Shown here: positions 10,361-21,978 of the stretch, piece by piece
Layout of the letters: every line of letters begins with the position of its first letter
How positions within the stretch are numbered: position 1 is the stretch's first letter
Source of the DNA: Eremomyces bilateralis CBS 781.70
Lineage: Eukaryota; Ascomycota; Dothideomycetes; Eremomycetales; Eremomycetaceae
Direction of reading: 5' to 3'
NCBI RefSeq assembly: GCF_010015585.1
Contig: NW_022985073.1
Coordinates: 428,923 to 492,922, forward strand
Length of the DNA: 64,000 nt
Translations under genes and position numbers: made by a program
Notes under the pieces: model-generated
What the model saw: only the letters and a program-made list of their open reading frames with translations
What the model was told of the DNA's origin: nothing
The model's database searches: none

Positions 10361-11730
10361 ATGTCAGCCCTCCGCAATATTCTGATAGCGATCCTTACAA
10401 TTTCCTTTTTCACCTTCATCGCGTTCTTTGGCAGGCTGCCGATATTCAGGTATGAGATCTCCACCAATTGGGCGGACTAGGGAGGAAGCACCGAGAAGAA
10501 TGCTAACCAGGTGAGCAGGAATACACCAATCGGTGCATTACACCGAGTCATCTGGATCTACATCCCGAATGGTTTCAGCGCGATCGACAGATTAATATGT
10601 GGAGGGCGTCTTGGGTCACGTCTGTCTCGTACGGGGAATTACCTGCTATACGACAAACACCCAGGAATTCTGGTTGGTAGCCATGAGATGGGATACGCAT
10701 GACATGGAACTGACCAACCTAGATCTTCTTCCTTGGGCTCGTTGGAATCTGCTACATCCTTTTTCTCCCCGCCGCATGGCCTCACCTTTCTCTCGTCCAC
10801 CACATCCTCATCACAATCCTGAGCCCACAGCCCTTCCTTCTCACTTACCTCTGCGCCCGATCGAACCCCCAACTCCAGATCGACACCTCCAACCATGCGG
10901 ACCGCATGCTCGACTATCCCCTCGACTACGTGCTCTACCACCCCGGCCGAAAATGCCGTACCTGCAAATTCGAAAAGCCGGCGCGCAGCAAGCATTGCAG
11001 CATCTGCAAGACCTGCGTGGCGCGGTCGGATCATCATTGCGTGTGGGTGAACAATTGCGTGGGGAGGGGGAATTATAAGTACTTCTTGGCGCTACTGCTC
11101 AGCATGGGCGTGGTGATCAGCTACGGTGCATATCTTTCCTGGTATGTCCTGCAACCGATGATCGTTACTGCTCGAGCGCGATGGCGAGGGCGAGTGCGGG
11201 TGAAGATCCCAGGACCACAATCCAGGATGGACCACATGTTGGACGTCGTCTCGCGATTTCTGGACACTTTGAACTTAGCGATCATGGTTGGAGGAGGGAA
11301 ATTGGCGGGCGTAGGATTGCTCGCGGTTTTGACGGCACCTCTACCATTCGGTCTATTACTGTACCATGTGTACCTCATCTGGGTGGGCACCACGACCAAC
11401 GAAAGCGGGAAGTGGGACGACTGGAAAGAAGACATGGACGACGGAGTGGTGTTTCTGGGAGACCTACGCGGGGATCGTCCGACATATACTTCCTACTATC
11501 GGTTGTCGCAAGATGGGATGGGCGTCGTGAACGTTCCAGTACAATGGCCTGCTGTGAGCAAGCAGATCCTGGTAAGGACGAGGGATGGAGAACCTCCGCG
11601 AGGGCTTGCAGATCATGTGAACGGGATCATAGTTCCGAATAGTTGGAGGCGATGCTGGAAGTTGAGAGAGGTGGAGAATCTTTATGATTTAGGATTCTCG
11701 GATACCTTGACCGAAATTCTACGTAATTGA
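10361..11730 (+). CDS. swf1: palmitoyltransferase Swf1 (DHHC family)
   Basis: ER protein S-acyltransferase that attaches palmitate to cysteines next to membrane helices, for example in SNAREs. Exons 10361-10449, 10519-10672 and 10723-11730, with introns of 69 and 50 nt, give 416 residues. The N-terminus is a membrane helix (ALRNILIAILTISFFTFIAFF), then two more helices, then the cysteine-rich domain from CRTCKFEKPARSKHC to DHHCVWVNNCVGRGN with the catalytic DHHC, then two further helices. The NTPIGALHR stretch after helix one is typical of Swf1 rather than other DHHC enzymes. The second donor, GTTGGT, is a weaker match, so that border is less sure. Confidence 0.9.
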
Positions 11731-11779
11731 ATTTCAGCATTCTTTTTGAGCCGCCTTCCTTGCCTATATGAGACAAGTT

Positions 11780-12195
11780 CTAGAGCTTTCGGAAAACCCA
11801 GCGGGCCATGTTCCTTTCGGTGCGGAACAGAGTACCCGTCATATTCTTATAATCCGTAGTGAGAGGTAACCTGTATAATATACTCTAGTTCTAGAGCTCT
11901 GCTTGGAATCATCTCCTATGGTATACATTCCCAGGGCTACAGAATTCGGAAAAACCAGCGAGCCAACTCCTTTCGCTGCGGAACGGAGCTCCCATTATAT
12001 TCTCAGTCTTTGATAAGAGGTGAGCTACTCGGCTACCGTTTATAAATGCCCTGATTTCCCTGTATAATATAATACAGTTCTAGAGCTCTGCTTAGAACAA
12101 TCTCCCATGATATACATCCCCAGGGCTACGGAACTTGGAACAACCAGCGGGCCATGCTTCTTTCACAACTTAGAATTATCTCCCGCAATGCACAG
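11780..12195. repeat. degenerate tandem repeat, about 189 bp unit, three copies
   Basis: The phrase CTAGAGCT recurs at 11780, 11891 and 12080. Copies two and three are 189 bp apart and share most of their length (CTAGAGCTCTGCTT, then a TATACAT-CCCAGGGCTAC block and a CCAGCG-GCC block). Copy one lacks about 48 bp internally. The unit has no open frame and no clear family. Confidence 0.75.
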
Positions 12196-12277
12196 CGCCG
12201 GGGTTACAGAATTAGTCACCCCTGTAGCACTGTATTTCCACATGGAACTCACAAGCTTGGGCTACGCCCCCTCCACA

Positions 12278-14066
12278 TCATCTTTTCGTCCATTCCAGGA
12301 CCATATCCTTCGGGCGACTCGTGCACAACGTCGGTCCATTGAACGCCGAATCCTCTATCGCAGCCATCAAGCCCTTCCGCGCTTGTTCGCTTCCCGGCTT
12401 GGCGCCCTTCGAACTTGCTGCCCGTAACCTTGCCTGCGAGAGGACCGTGAACAGGACGGCAACAAACTCGACCTGGGAGAACTTAATCCCCACACATATC
12501 CGTGGTCCCATTGACCAGGGGTTGAACACTCCGGATGGAGGGTGCATAATCTTCTCGGTGCCGTCATTGTTCTTATCACCTTCGACGATCCAGCCGTTGG
12601 GTTTGGTTTCAGTCGGCGTGAGCACGAAACGAGAGGGGCGGAAGGCGTAGGAATCTTGACCCCAGTGTGAAGGCCTTGTATGCGGCTCGTAGACATTGAT
12701 ATTCAGGAGCATACCGGGCGGTAGCGTTGTTGACTGTTCCCCCGAGACCTTCAAGGGTTCCGAGAAGGTGAGGCTACGGTGGGCGGTGGTCGCTCTGGGG
12801 ATCCAAGTAACAGGGCCATAGATTCGTAGAGTCTCATACTGCTGTCGGTTAGTTTAATTGAAGAGCTTTTGAGGGGAATCTTCACACCATCGTAGCCATA
12901 CAACGCTTCAGTCGTGGATATATCTTTTCGTACTCTATGAGGCCATCGGGATATTGATTACCGATTTCATCCACTTCTTCTCCAATCCAGTCCTGCCATT
13001 CTGGATGAACTGCCAGAAGCGCGAAGGTGTATACCAAGACGTTTGCAGTCGTGTCGTGGCCAGCGAAACTAAAGGCGAATAGATTGCCACGGATCTCATC
13101 GATGGAAAGCCTGTACCTAGATGCTTTCTCGCCTTGAGAATTATCGTTTCCCCTGACCATGGCACTCAGTAGATTGGGTCGGTTAAGATCATCGGAGCTT
13201 CTATTCTTCTCGGTCTCGATCAGTTCGTCGAGATAGCTCCGGTACTCCTGGGCCGCGGCACCGACCTTCCGCAGACTTTTGGGGAAGATTGGCAGCTTCA
13301 GCAACGAGAATGCTGAAGATGAGACTAGGATGATTGTAATGTTCTCCAATGTAGTGAAAACACTTTCACCAAGTCCCATGGTGTGGCCCTTTTGAATACC
13401 CTTGGCTCCACGGTCGAAATCATGAGACGCTCCTAGACCAGCACCCATAATGACATGAAGGGCAATGATCTTGCAGTCCTCCACCAGGGTATCTGATATA
13501 CTGTTCACCGTCCCGAATACCTTTCTGAGCATGCCACGCGTTTGCTCTATAGATTCATCCCAGACAAAGCGACTCACGCGCTCACTGAAATGCGGCGCCG
13601 TCAGTTTCCTGTGCCTTACCCAATCATCTTTTTCAACAGTCACTAGGTTCTGGCCATACAAGGAAACAATTTGTATGCTGGGTGGCTTGCAATAGGAATG
13701 ATGTGTCGCTAGCAGCTCCTTGGTCGCCCCGGGATCCGAGACGACAAACTCGGTCATCCCCGGCGTCACGAGCACAAATGCAGGGCCGAATTCTTCATAT
13801 GCTGCATTCTTGTCGTCAAACTGCCACCCAAAGTATGAGAACCGAGTGAACGTGTTCAAAGGCTTCGGGAGGCGACGGAAGAGAGGCAGAAGCGCTTTGT
13901 GGGTCAACTGCCAGAAGGGCTGGTAGAAATCGAAGGGCGATATGACAATGGGTACGCCTAGCTGCTTTGCGGCTTGATAGTTTGAGTAGAGAGAAAGACA
14001 GTTCCATAGGAAGCTCGCTATTACGAGACTAACGAGAGCAATGCCAACCAGGCTGTATTTCTCCAT
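12278..14066 (-). CDS. cytochrome P450 monooxygenase
   Basis: Membrane-bound haem monooxygenase. Exons 12888-14066 and 12278-12838 with a 49 nt intron give 579 residues from the ATG at 14066; an in-frame ATG at 14141 would add 25 residues. The nearer start is preferred because it puts the membrane anchor (YSLVGIALVSLVIASFLW) at the very N-terminus, as usual for P450s. Visible motifs: I-helix FSFAGHDTTAN, K-helix YETLR, and haem-binding WSMGPRICVG, where the usual first Phe is Trp. The position of the intron just before YETLR restores that motif. Substrate and CYP family are unknown; no secondary-metabolite neighbours are seen. Confidence 0.9.
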
Positions 14067-14211
14067 GATGAGAACAAAGAGTCGAGCGAAGCCGGCTATG
14101 AGAATATAGGAATCTGATAAGACACACAGCTTTAAAACCACTGCTATACTATGTCAGACGAAGGTAGGACTCGGAAGGATAACAAACCAACGGTTTCAAG
14201 GAAGAGCCGAC

Positions 14212-14217
14212 TTTATA
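14212..14217 (-). promoter_or_regulatory. TATA-like box upstream of the P450 gene
   Basis: TATAAA on the minus strand, 71-76 bp upstream of the far ATG and about 150 bp upstream of the preferred one. Placement fits a core promoter; no other support. Confidence 0.35.
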
Positions 14218-14856
14218 AGCCATGTACTCTACCGCTCTACCCCCGCTCACGGGATGCACCAAGGTCGATTTAACTTGGCAAGCAGAGGTGGTTTATGTAT
14301 TACCGTAGTTCCATTATTAATGAATAATGTCCATAACTATTAATAGAGTTGCTTAATATTTCCTCCCGGCAGTGCAACCATTGCAATGGTGCTTGGTCGG
14401 GATATCGGGAAGCGCTTGAGAATCAAAGTCCGTTGGCTGGCTAAGCTAACGATTCCTATCCTGTATGGAGTAACTAAGGGATTGGGTTTAGCGCTGATTC
14501 AGCCGGCTCGGCCCGCTGATCCCGATGCGTCGAAGATCGACCTCACCTCATCCAACTTTCAAGAATGTCATTTTAAGAAATCAAATCATTCGGTTTGTAG
14601 AGAATATCGTTCAATGCCATGCTGATGCATTATGGGACTCCAACTTCCGGAGTCTTTGATTGATGTGGATTTATTCCTCGCTAATTTACGACTCATTGCA
14701 ACTCCCGTCTCTTCCACCATCGACATGTGAGACAAGAAAGAACATCGAAATAAGAAGAATCCGTCTCGGTATCAAGTCAACTGCTTATCCGCTTCAAACA
14801 CTATTTCTCCTTCTTACCGTTCGCCACTAATTCATGTGTAAGTTCTGTATCTTCCA
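14218..14856. other. intergenic, no gene seen
   Basis: Holds the P450 upstream region, including an AT-rich stretch at 14290-14360. No coding segment recognised. Confidence 0.5.
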
Positions 14857-15944
14857 TCAACAACTCACGGGTGGATTGGCGAGCTGCTTCTCCGCAGCCG
14901 GATTGTTGCTGGGATACCTGGATGTCATAGAATCGAGCATTGTTAATAGCTCCCTGGCACTCCCCTTAAGTTCCAACATTCTTGCCCGATCAGACTGCTC
15001 TTTCGTAACTTCCTGTTCTTTCCAGTCCATCAGATCCCATTTCTCGAGAAACATCTGGATGTACGAGCACCACATGGATCGGATCATCCAGGGAGGATCA
15101 TTTTTCAGCCGAGGGGAAGTAAGACCATTTTTGTTCGCAAAACCAAGAGGTTGGTGTGTGATGGTCTTCAAGCCCCTACTTTGTAGAATGGCATCTGCCG
15201 AACTTGGTGCCTAGCGGCCAATACAGCAATATTGGGATCCATGATCAACTCTTTTCCGCCTGACATGATAATGGTGTAGACGGAATGAAACCCCTTCCGT
15301 TCATAGTGACCACCTTCAAGGTGACGGCAGCGGATGAGGCTCACATCACGATCGGTTTGCATTTGGATCTCGACTGCGCGATCCCCGAAGTCTAGAAATA
15401 TGTTAGGGCATACCACCGGCTCTTGGAATTGCTGTTAATCGCAGCCCAAGGTCACTTACGTTGAAGTAATCTGCACATCAGAGAGTGGAGCCAAGTCAAG
15501 CAGATGTCGCTCGAATTATGTCCTAGCACTTGATGAATCTCGTGTTCATTAGTGAGTTCTCAATGGCGGGATGATCGGAAGCTTCAGTTTGTCCTATTCT
15601 TGCTCGATGAGGTAAAGTATGCCGCGTACCCGAAGAATTTTGGTGATCTTCTTGTCGAACGTGAACTAGCGGAAGAGTCTCTCGAGTTCCTCGGCCATCA
15701 CTGCTGCTCGTTTAACGGTCTTGTATTCCTGGAGAAGTAGGTAGGCCCGCTTATGCACTGGCCAGTGCTTCGCTTGGTAGACTATGTTGCAGTAGTACAC
15801 GGTCAGCATCTCGCCCCGAACCACGTATAAAGTATTCTGGCAAGCAGTACAACAGTGGGACAAGACTGTGAGCTGTGCCCAACATTCTGGGTGGTTGTAT
15901 TTAGGGCCCTTTGGGGGCATATCGTTCCCGTTTGCCGTTGTCAC
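14857..15944 (-). pseudogene. MYND-type zinc-finger protein, broken
   Basis: The frame from ATG 15944 gives a MYND-like finger (CCTACQNT, then VYYCNIVYQAKHWPVHK), though several of the expected Cys residues are missing or replaced. The following segments are clearly one protein in pieces: in-frame TAG codons after RLFR near 15669 and after LIEQE near 15606, a shift near 15556, a short intron near 15421-15461 (acceptor uncertain), and a shift near 15178 between FYKVGA and GLKTITH. The readable C-terminal parts (GHNSSDICLTWLHSLMCRLLQ, DFGDRAVEIQMQTDRD, GLKTITHQPLGFANKNG) fit the common fungal group of MYND proteins of unknown role. At least four breaks make a product unlikely. Confidence 0.75.
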
Positions 15945-18137
15945 GTTGATATTATCGTCACCGGTACTTGGGTCGACTCGTCCTGCTCGCTCAGCCGTTG
16001 GTTCAGTCAGGGATGGTTCATGTACACTTGGTTAGTCGAATCCAGCAATCCCGTCATCGTCGTCTGGAATGCCCATAATGAGAGTATTATCCCCTACAAT
16101 GCTGAGTTCCGAAAGTCGCTTACTCAGATCACTTTAGTGCACCGCGCCGTTGTTTGCTGCGATACACTGAGCGTAACTTTTTCAGATGGTTCCTAGGGGA
16201 ATGAAAGGCGCCATGGCAATTATTTCGACAGATTAACCAAAGGTCTGGGCATCCATTTTAATGCATTAGAAATTCATTGTAACACAGAGAACAAAGAAAT
16301 CATCGCCTCCTGTCCATGATAATGTGATTGCATGCCCAAGGGATGGTATTAGGGAGGTCGGGGTGGAAGCTGGTCGTTGGTGGAAGGTTTGCATTAGAAA
16401 TCGGCATTCTGTCTCCTATGTCCTTTTATATCGCTCGGAAGCAGCACCCCTTGCTGCGATACATTTAGGGAACCTAGAAGAAGTTATTGATGGTCCTGAA
16501 GAATACCCCTAAGGTATCGAGAACGCTGAATCCTTGCTTGTTTTCGCTTTTTATTCCATTGTATTTAGGAAGACGATGCAATTCTCCGCTTTCATAGGCT
16601 GGGGTTACACGTCGAAGGGGAGAAGCAATCGATTTCTTCTACCCTGGATAGGAGAAAAAGCGGGCACCCAAGGATCATCCGTTATCAGTCGTATCAGTCG
16701 CCTCTGCCACCACCAGAGCGACGACGACCATTGAATAATCCGGAAGGGTTATGTCCTTATAATTCCATGTTGGACAAAAGGTTCGATGGTATGGTTGCCT
16801 TGTTATTGTTGTGAGAGTGATCCGCTCCGGGCTGAGGATTGAGAACGGGCGTGATAGTCGTAGTTTGGGCGGTCGAAATCCCAACAGTACACAGCCGAAG
16901 GGCGGCGATATCGGTGCTCTCCTGAGGGAATAATGCGAGGATCGCCCATGATATGGACATGAAACACGCATCGAGCTTCTGGTATCCTAGCCATTGCCAT
17001 CTGGTGATCCGAAGTGCATAATGGTAGCCAGTCGATCATGACGGTGGTAGAGCCAATCCTGGGGGAGGCGATGATAAAATCCATGGTTCTTGAACATCCG
17101 CTGTTTGTACAATGTATATTGAGGAAATAGCATTACTTAATTTCGTGGAGAGAGATGGCTGTTCTGGGTATTCTGCCCATGGTGGTGAAAATGGGACAAG
17201 GTGTGTGCCCGAAGATGCAAGGGAGGCGGGTAGACAAAGATATTTGTTGATTGAAAATAGCGCTCTTCAAAGAACACGCTATCAGAACGGGGCTTATCAC
17301 AAGGCCGTATTGAGGAGTACTCTTATCGAAGGGCTCGCTTATCGATGAGGAATGGCTGTTGGCCTGCAGAGAACACTGGAGGCATATGAAATATGGATTG
17401 ATATTGCACATTCCAAAGACCCTTCAACGAGCTCAATGCCTGAGAATTTGTCTTCCTATAGATATACCATCATTGTTTTCCCAGTCTCAGTAGCCTCGAA
17501 TGTGTTCCATCATGGACCGCTAGCACCCTATCCCTCCGATTAGTGCGGGTCGTGGTTTTACCCTATATCCTCGAGGGTTGCGGTCAGATTACTCACCTGC
17601 AAAGAAGTATCACGAGAAAACAAACTTCAAAAGCGTCTGCTACTGTCATCCTTTATTAGTTATCGGCGATTGCTCCGCGATAGCTAATACAGAATTCTAG
17701 TCCAGGATTCGAGAAGGACTCTGCCAGAGATATACTCGAAAGCAGAACTATGGGAGGAAAGAAGATGCTGAGAATTACTCCTCTGTTGGAGAGAGCGTGG
17801 ATCAGTGAGCCCTGAAACTCGCCAGAAAAAAAAGGTTGAACGAGAAGTGCGGCGAACGAAAGCGACGGCGCTGCCTATTCTCAATTTTGCAATGACCTGA
17901 GTTCTTTTCACCGAAGCCATCAAATGGTTCATACAGAAAATGAGTGCAAAAGGACCTATGCCTACTATACTGGTATATCGATAGGAACCATCTACGCTGC
18001 AGATTCGAAAACGCTTATTTTTACTACAGATTCGAAACGAACTATTCAAACAAAGGAATTCAAACGCCCAACGATGCTGAGAAACACGGCTCTATATATA
18101 CATACACGTCTATCTTTAGGAGCACAAATGGCAAAAA
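15945..18137. other. 2.2 kb without a recognised gene
   Basis: Several open frames of 60-120 codons exist on both strands (for example 16803-17084 minus) but none shows a domain or clear splice pattern. It may contain gene relics too worn to name. Confidence 0.45.
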
Positions 18138-19739
18138 TCACAACATTGACTTCGGCATCTGCTTCATCGCCTGCCGCACCCCCAGGTCGGCAAGCACTTC
18201 CTCCGCGCCACCGAGGATTGCATCGAACTTGTAAGTGCGATGGAACATCTCGACGTAGCGGCCCATGCCGGTCTGAGTGAGGCCGCGGCCGCCGAAGATG
18301 TTGACGGCGTCGTCGGCGATCTCGTGGGCAGAGCGGGTGGCGAAGCTCTTCAGGAAGCCGATGGGACCGCCCATCTTCTTGGAGATCTCGGCGTAAGTGA
18401 GGGAGTTCATTTCGTGGGTGATGGCCTCGAGGTAGGCTTGGTTGGATTCGCAGTAGGAGATCATGCGGGCGAGTCTGGTGGGGGGGAAGTGAGTATGATG
18501 CGAAGGTAAAGTCAGGAGAGGGGAACTGGGTACTTACTTTTGGCGGATGACGGGTTGGTCGATCAGACGCTTGCCGAAGAGGATGCGCTGGTTGGCCCAC
18601 TTGAAGCACTCCTCCGTGATAGTGCGCATGGAGCGGATGACCGCACAGCACATGTTCCACCGCTCGTGGTTGAAGTTGCTCATGATGACGGCGAAGCCCT
18701 TGTGTTCCTCGCCGAGGAGGTAGTTGACGGGGACCTTGACCTTGTCGAACTGGACGAACGACGTCGCCGCGGTCGGGGAGTAGGAGGTCTTGATCTTGGT
18801 GGTCTCGACGTTGTCGTCGCGGGGGATGAGGATGACGGAGAAGCCCTTCTCGGTTCGGCAGCCAGTGACGAAATAATCGCAGAACATCCCGTTAGTGATC
18901 CATTTCTTGGTTCCGCTGATGATGTAGTGCTTGCCATCCGGGGTCTTGGTCGCAGTCGTCCGAATCCCCGCGACATCGGATCCAGCAAACGCCTCAGTGA
19001 TGGCGAGACAGATCTTCTTCTTTCCCGAAAGGACTTCCTCATTCACCTTGGCTTTGAGCGCCTTGTCTCCCAGCCATGATTGGACGGCCGTCAAAGAGAT
19101 GACCATGCCTGCCATGTTCCCATCCTGGAAACCTCGGGCTTTTGATCTCACCATTTCCTGCGCGACAATCATGTCGTGGAAATAGTCGAACTCCTCGCCC
19201 TTGACGGCTCCGCCCATAAGCTCCTTTCCATGGAGATGTGCTCCGGGTCCGAGGCGCATCGCCAGGAGACCATTTGCCGCCATCTTGTCGATCAATTCCT
19301 GGCTGATATAGGTTCCGTCCTGCTCCTTCTGCTGTGCCTCTGGGTACACATGGAGATTGGTGAACTCCCTCATGACCTTTTGGAGTCTGCGATGCGAGTC
19401 GTTGTAGTAAGGGCTCTTGTAGGGAGGGCGAAGCCACAGCGGCTCTGCGTATGGGACGGTTGAGAGATCGGTGGGGCCCAGCTCGATCACCTCCGGCGTC
19501 TCGCCCTCGACGGTACCGATGCAGAGGTCTCTATACTTGGCGAGAACTTCCTGCCTGTGCAAGTTATAGAAAGCATCGGTGGCATCGGTGCCAGCGATCT
19601 GCTCTAGGACGACATTGCCACCGGGGTGTGCGTCGACGAAGTCCGTCAGATCATAGACTTTGTGGTCGATGATGCACCACAACGAGTCCACATTATTGTG
19701 AGTGCTGACTTCCTTCCGTGAAAAGGTCTTCGATGCCAT
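18138..19739 (-). CDS. cytochrome b5 / acyl-CoA dehydrogenase fusion protein
   Basis: Exons 18538-19739 and 18138-18474, with a 63 nt intron, give 512 residues from the ATG at 19739; an in-frame ATG at 19766 would add nine residues, but the nearer one matches the start of the cytochrome b5 fold. Residues 1-80 are a cytochrome b5-like haem domain with the HPGG axial-ligand motif (DFVDAHPGGNVVLEQ). Residues about 100-512 are an acyl-CoA dehydrogenase: ITEAFAGSDVAGIRTTA and KWITNG match the flavin/substrate region, and the C-terminus has NIFGGRGLTQTGMGR and ILGGAEEVL. The fusion would let a flavin dehydrogenase pass electrons through haem. This arrangement occurs in other filamentous fungi; the substrate is not known. 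Confidence 0.88.
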
Positions 19740-21217
19740 GTTGCTCAATATCAACGACTTGTTCACGACAAGTATTGGTGCCTTTTAAAGTGGCAAATAT
19801 CGCGATGGAAGGCTCTCGTTGATTGAGGTAAGTCACAACTCCGAGAATGAGTAAGGGGCAAAGAGGACAGAAGAATAAGCAAGCACGATGAATCGGAAGT
19901 CAGAAATGAGCCAAAGAAAAAGATATCTCCCACTACAAGTCAAACGAGGCTCGGCCGATCAGTCCGAATTGGATGGAGAATTAAGCCGGCGATATGAAAT
20001 CGCTTGCCCTTGACTGGCCCAATACGACTGGGGACGGAACACTTACCGAGGCACTTGGCACTATTTCGCGGGGAGATAGCGGGATCTGATTTGATAGACC
20101 GCGGAGGGTGCCCGAATGTTCTCCGGCCTTAGCTAAAACGCGGAGAGCGTAGTGTCCCTGCATATGGACATTGAGTTATTGACCCCTGGGCCCCGGCAGA
20201 TACATACGTTCACACAAGAGGACAAGTCATCAATGGTTGTGACCGTTCATTTGTTGTGTCATGGTTCACATGCCATTGAGAAGATCGATACATCATGTTA
20301 AAGAAGATGAAAGGGAAGTGAAGGAAAGAAAATCCAAGACGGAGATTTTGCTTCCGTCCCCCCTCCAAACATTTCCAACCAATCAGATGAATTCTGTTGG
20401 ACAATATTTGGCCTCAATGTCAGAGTCACGTGGAACAGGTGTCAATTTCTCGCTTCTGTTTATTATTCCTTTAGGCTGTTATGGTCCCAGGCCTGCGGCC
20501 TGTTCCCTTGGTTGTGGCTGAAGACGTGGCTGGTGGATTATATCAGAGAAGCAAACAAACATGGTAACACAGCAGTAGGGCATTGGAGAGGAGAGTCGCT
20601 ATCTCGCGCACAAAGGTGCCGGGAGATTTCTTCTCTCTCTCTCTCTCTTCAGTTTAGATTAATGGAACTTGGTAATCGCAGACCTTGCGCATCCAGACCG
20701 TGTCATAGGCTAGCACACGTGTAGAAACGAAAAAGAGGAATATATTTGATTATTCTATTGTTATTGGACAGATTTCATATTATCTGTTTGTGAAGATCAA
20801 TTCTGTGTTCACTGGCCTTTTTCAAAGAGTTGGGTGATTTGCCAGAGGGTGAGTTGGATTGTTTTGGGATGGATCCCCCCAGCACCTAATTATAGAAATT
20901 ATCTTACTACTTACTCAGCCAAAGATTGCTGTATAAGTATTACGTGGCTTCAATTGCCATTGGACATTCTCGGGCATGTTCATGTTGTTATGTGATGATG
21001 ACGAATGGCAATGGAGAGTACGAATACGTACGTAGTACAATTAGAAGGAATGTGGTGGTTTTGCTGGGAATGGCTGAATGGGTGATCTACATTGCTGACA
21101 GCATAGAGGCATATCTCTATGCTTGATCTCACCCCATACTCGGAGCCTCCGGATCATCATCTATAATCCCATAATATCGATCAATCGATTGTCCGTACTT
21201 CACATTATCATGGCACA
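19740..21217. other. intergenic, no gene seen
   Basis: Upstream DNA of the acyl-CoA dehydrogenase gene and then spacer. A short TC microsatellite lies at about 20633-20650. No coding segment recognised. Confidence 0.5.
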
Positions 21218-21916
21218 ATGGACTCCCACTCCCTCACCAGCTTTCCCGCCCGGCCCCTCCTCGTCCTCGCCGTCCTCCTCCCGTTCCTCTTGATCTACGC
21301 CCCACTACTAGAAGACCTCGCCTCCCCCCGACCCTACGCGAAGAACCCCTTCGTAACCACCCAGTCCCCCTCCGGCGCCAACGAGACCCGCCTCCAGCTC
21401 ACCGCCCTCGTCTCCACCGCGCAGGACACCTCCGCCATCGAGTGCTGGGAGCTCAACACGCCGTTCACGGTCTCCGAGGATGCGGGGATCAGTGGTGCGA
21501 TGGCGCTGCCATTTGAGGCGGTGAGGGAGGGGGGGACGTATACGGTATTGCCAGCGCGGTTCTATGGGGGGCTGCACACGGCGCCACGAGAGCAGTATGT
21601 CTGACATCTGGGCATTAATTAGAAGCCCGTCCGCCGCTGTCTCTCCGATGTGATGCTAATGCGGTGGTGTAGGTTGGTGCACTTCACGGCTGGATTGGCC
21701 CATGTGACGTTGCCGGATGTGCAGCGTAATAGTAAGACGGAGGCGTGGGTGAAGGGGGGGAGGGATGGATTGATCGTGGCGACGGATACGACGGGTCGGG
21801 GGCACGTCACGGAGTATCCGTTGCGGCAGCAGACAGTGGCGATACAGTTGCCGTTGGTTGGGGGGGTAGAGGCGCTTGGTGGGTATAGGAAGGTTGGCGA
21901 CGGGCCTTGTTTGTGA
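21218..21916 (+). CDS. small membrane-anchored or secreted protein, cupin-like
   Basis: Exons 21218-21594 and 21673-21916, with a 78 nt intron (donor GTATGT), give 206 residues. The N-terminus has a strong hydrophobic helix (LLVLAVLLPFLLIYAPLL) that is a signal anchor or signal peptide. The rest is rich in short beta-type segments (PARFYGGLHTAPREQ, LVHFTAGLAHVTLPD) suggestive of a cupin barrel, with two His and one Glu that could bind metal. I do not recognise a named family. Its stop codon lies only 62 bp from that of PGS1 on the other strand, so the two genes are tail to tail. Confidence 0.75.
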
Positions 21917-21978
21917 CTTCGACGTGTCGTTCGGCCACGGATGAATCGGAGGCTCGGAGCGTCACATTGGAATCGAGT

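Noticed and set aside
12278-14066. Secondary-metabolite cluster around the P450
   Set aside because: Neighbours are Swf1, a broken MYND gene and unassigned DNA; no backbone synthase or pathway regulator is present.
14160-14270. tRNA-like stretch on the minus strand upstream of the P450 gene
   Set aside because: An A-box-like string is present but stems do not pair, the anticodon would be unusual and no proper T-arm exists; the TATAAA is better read as a promoter.
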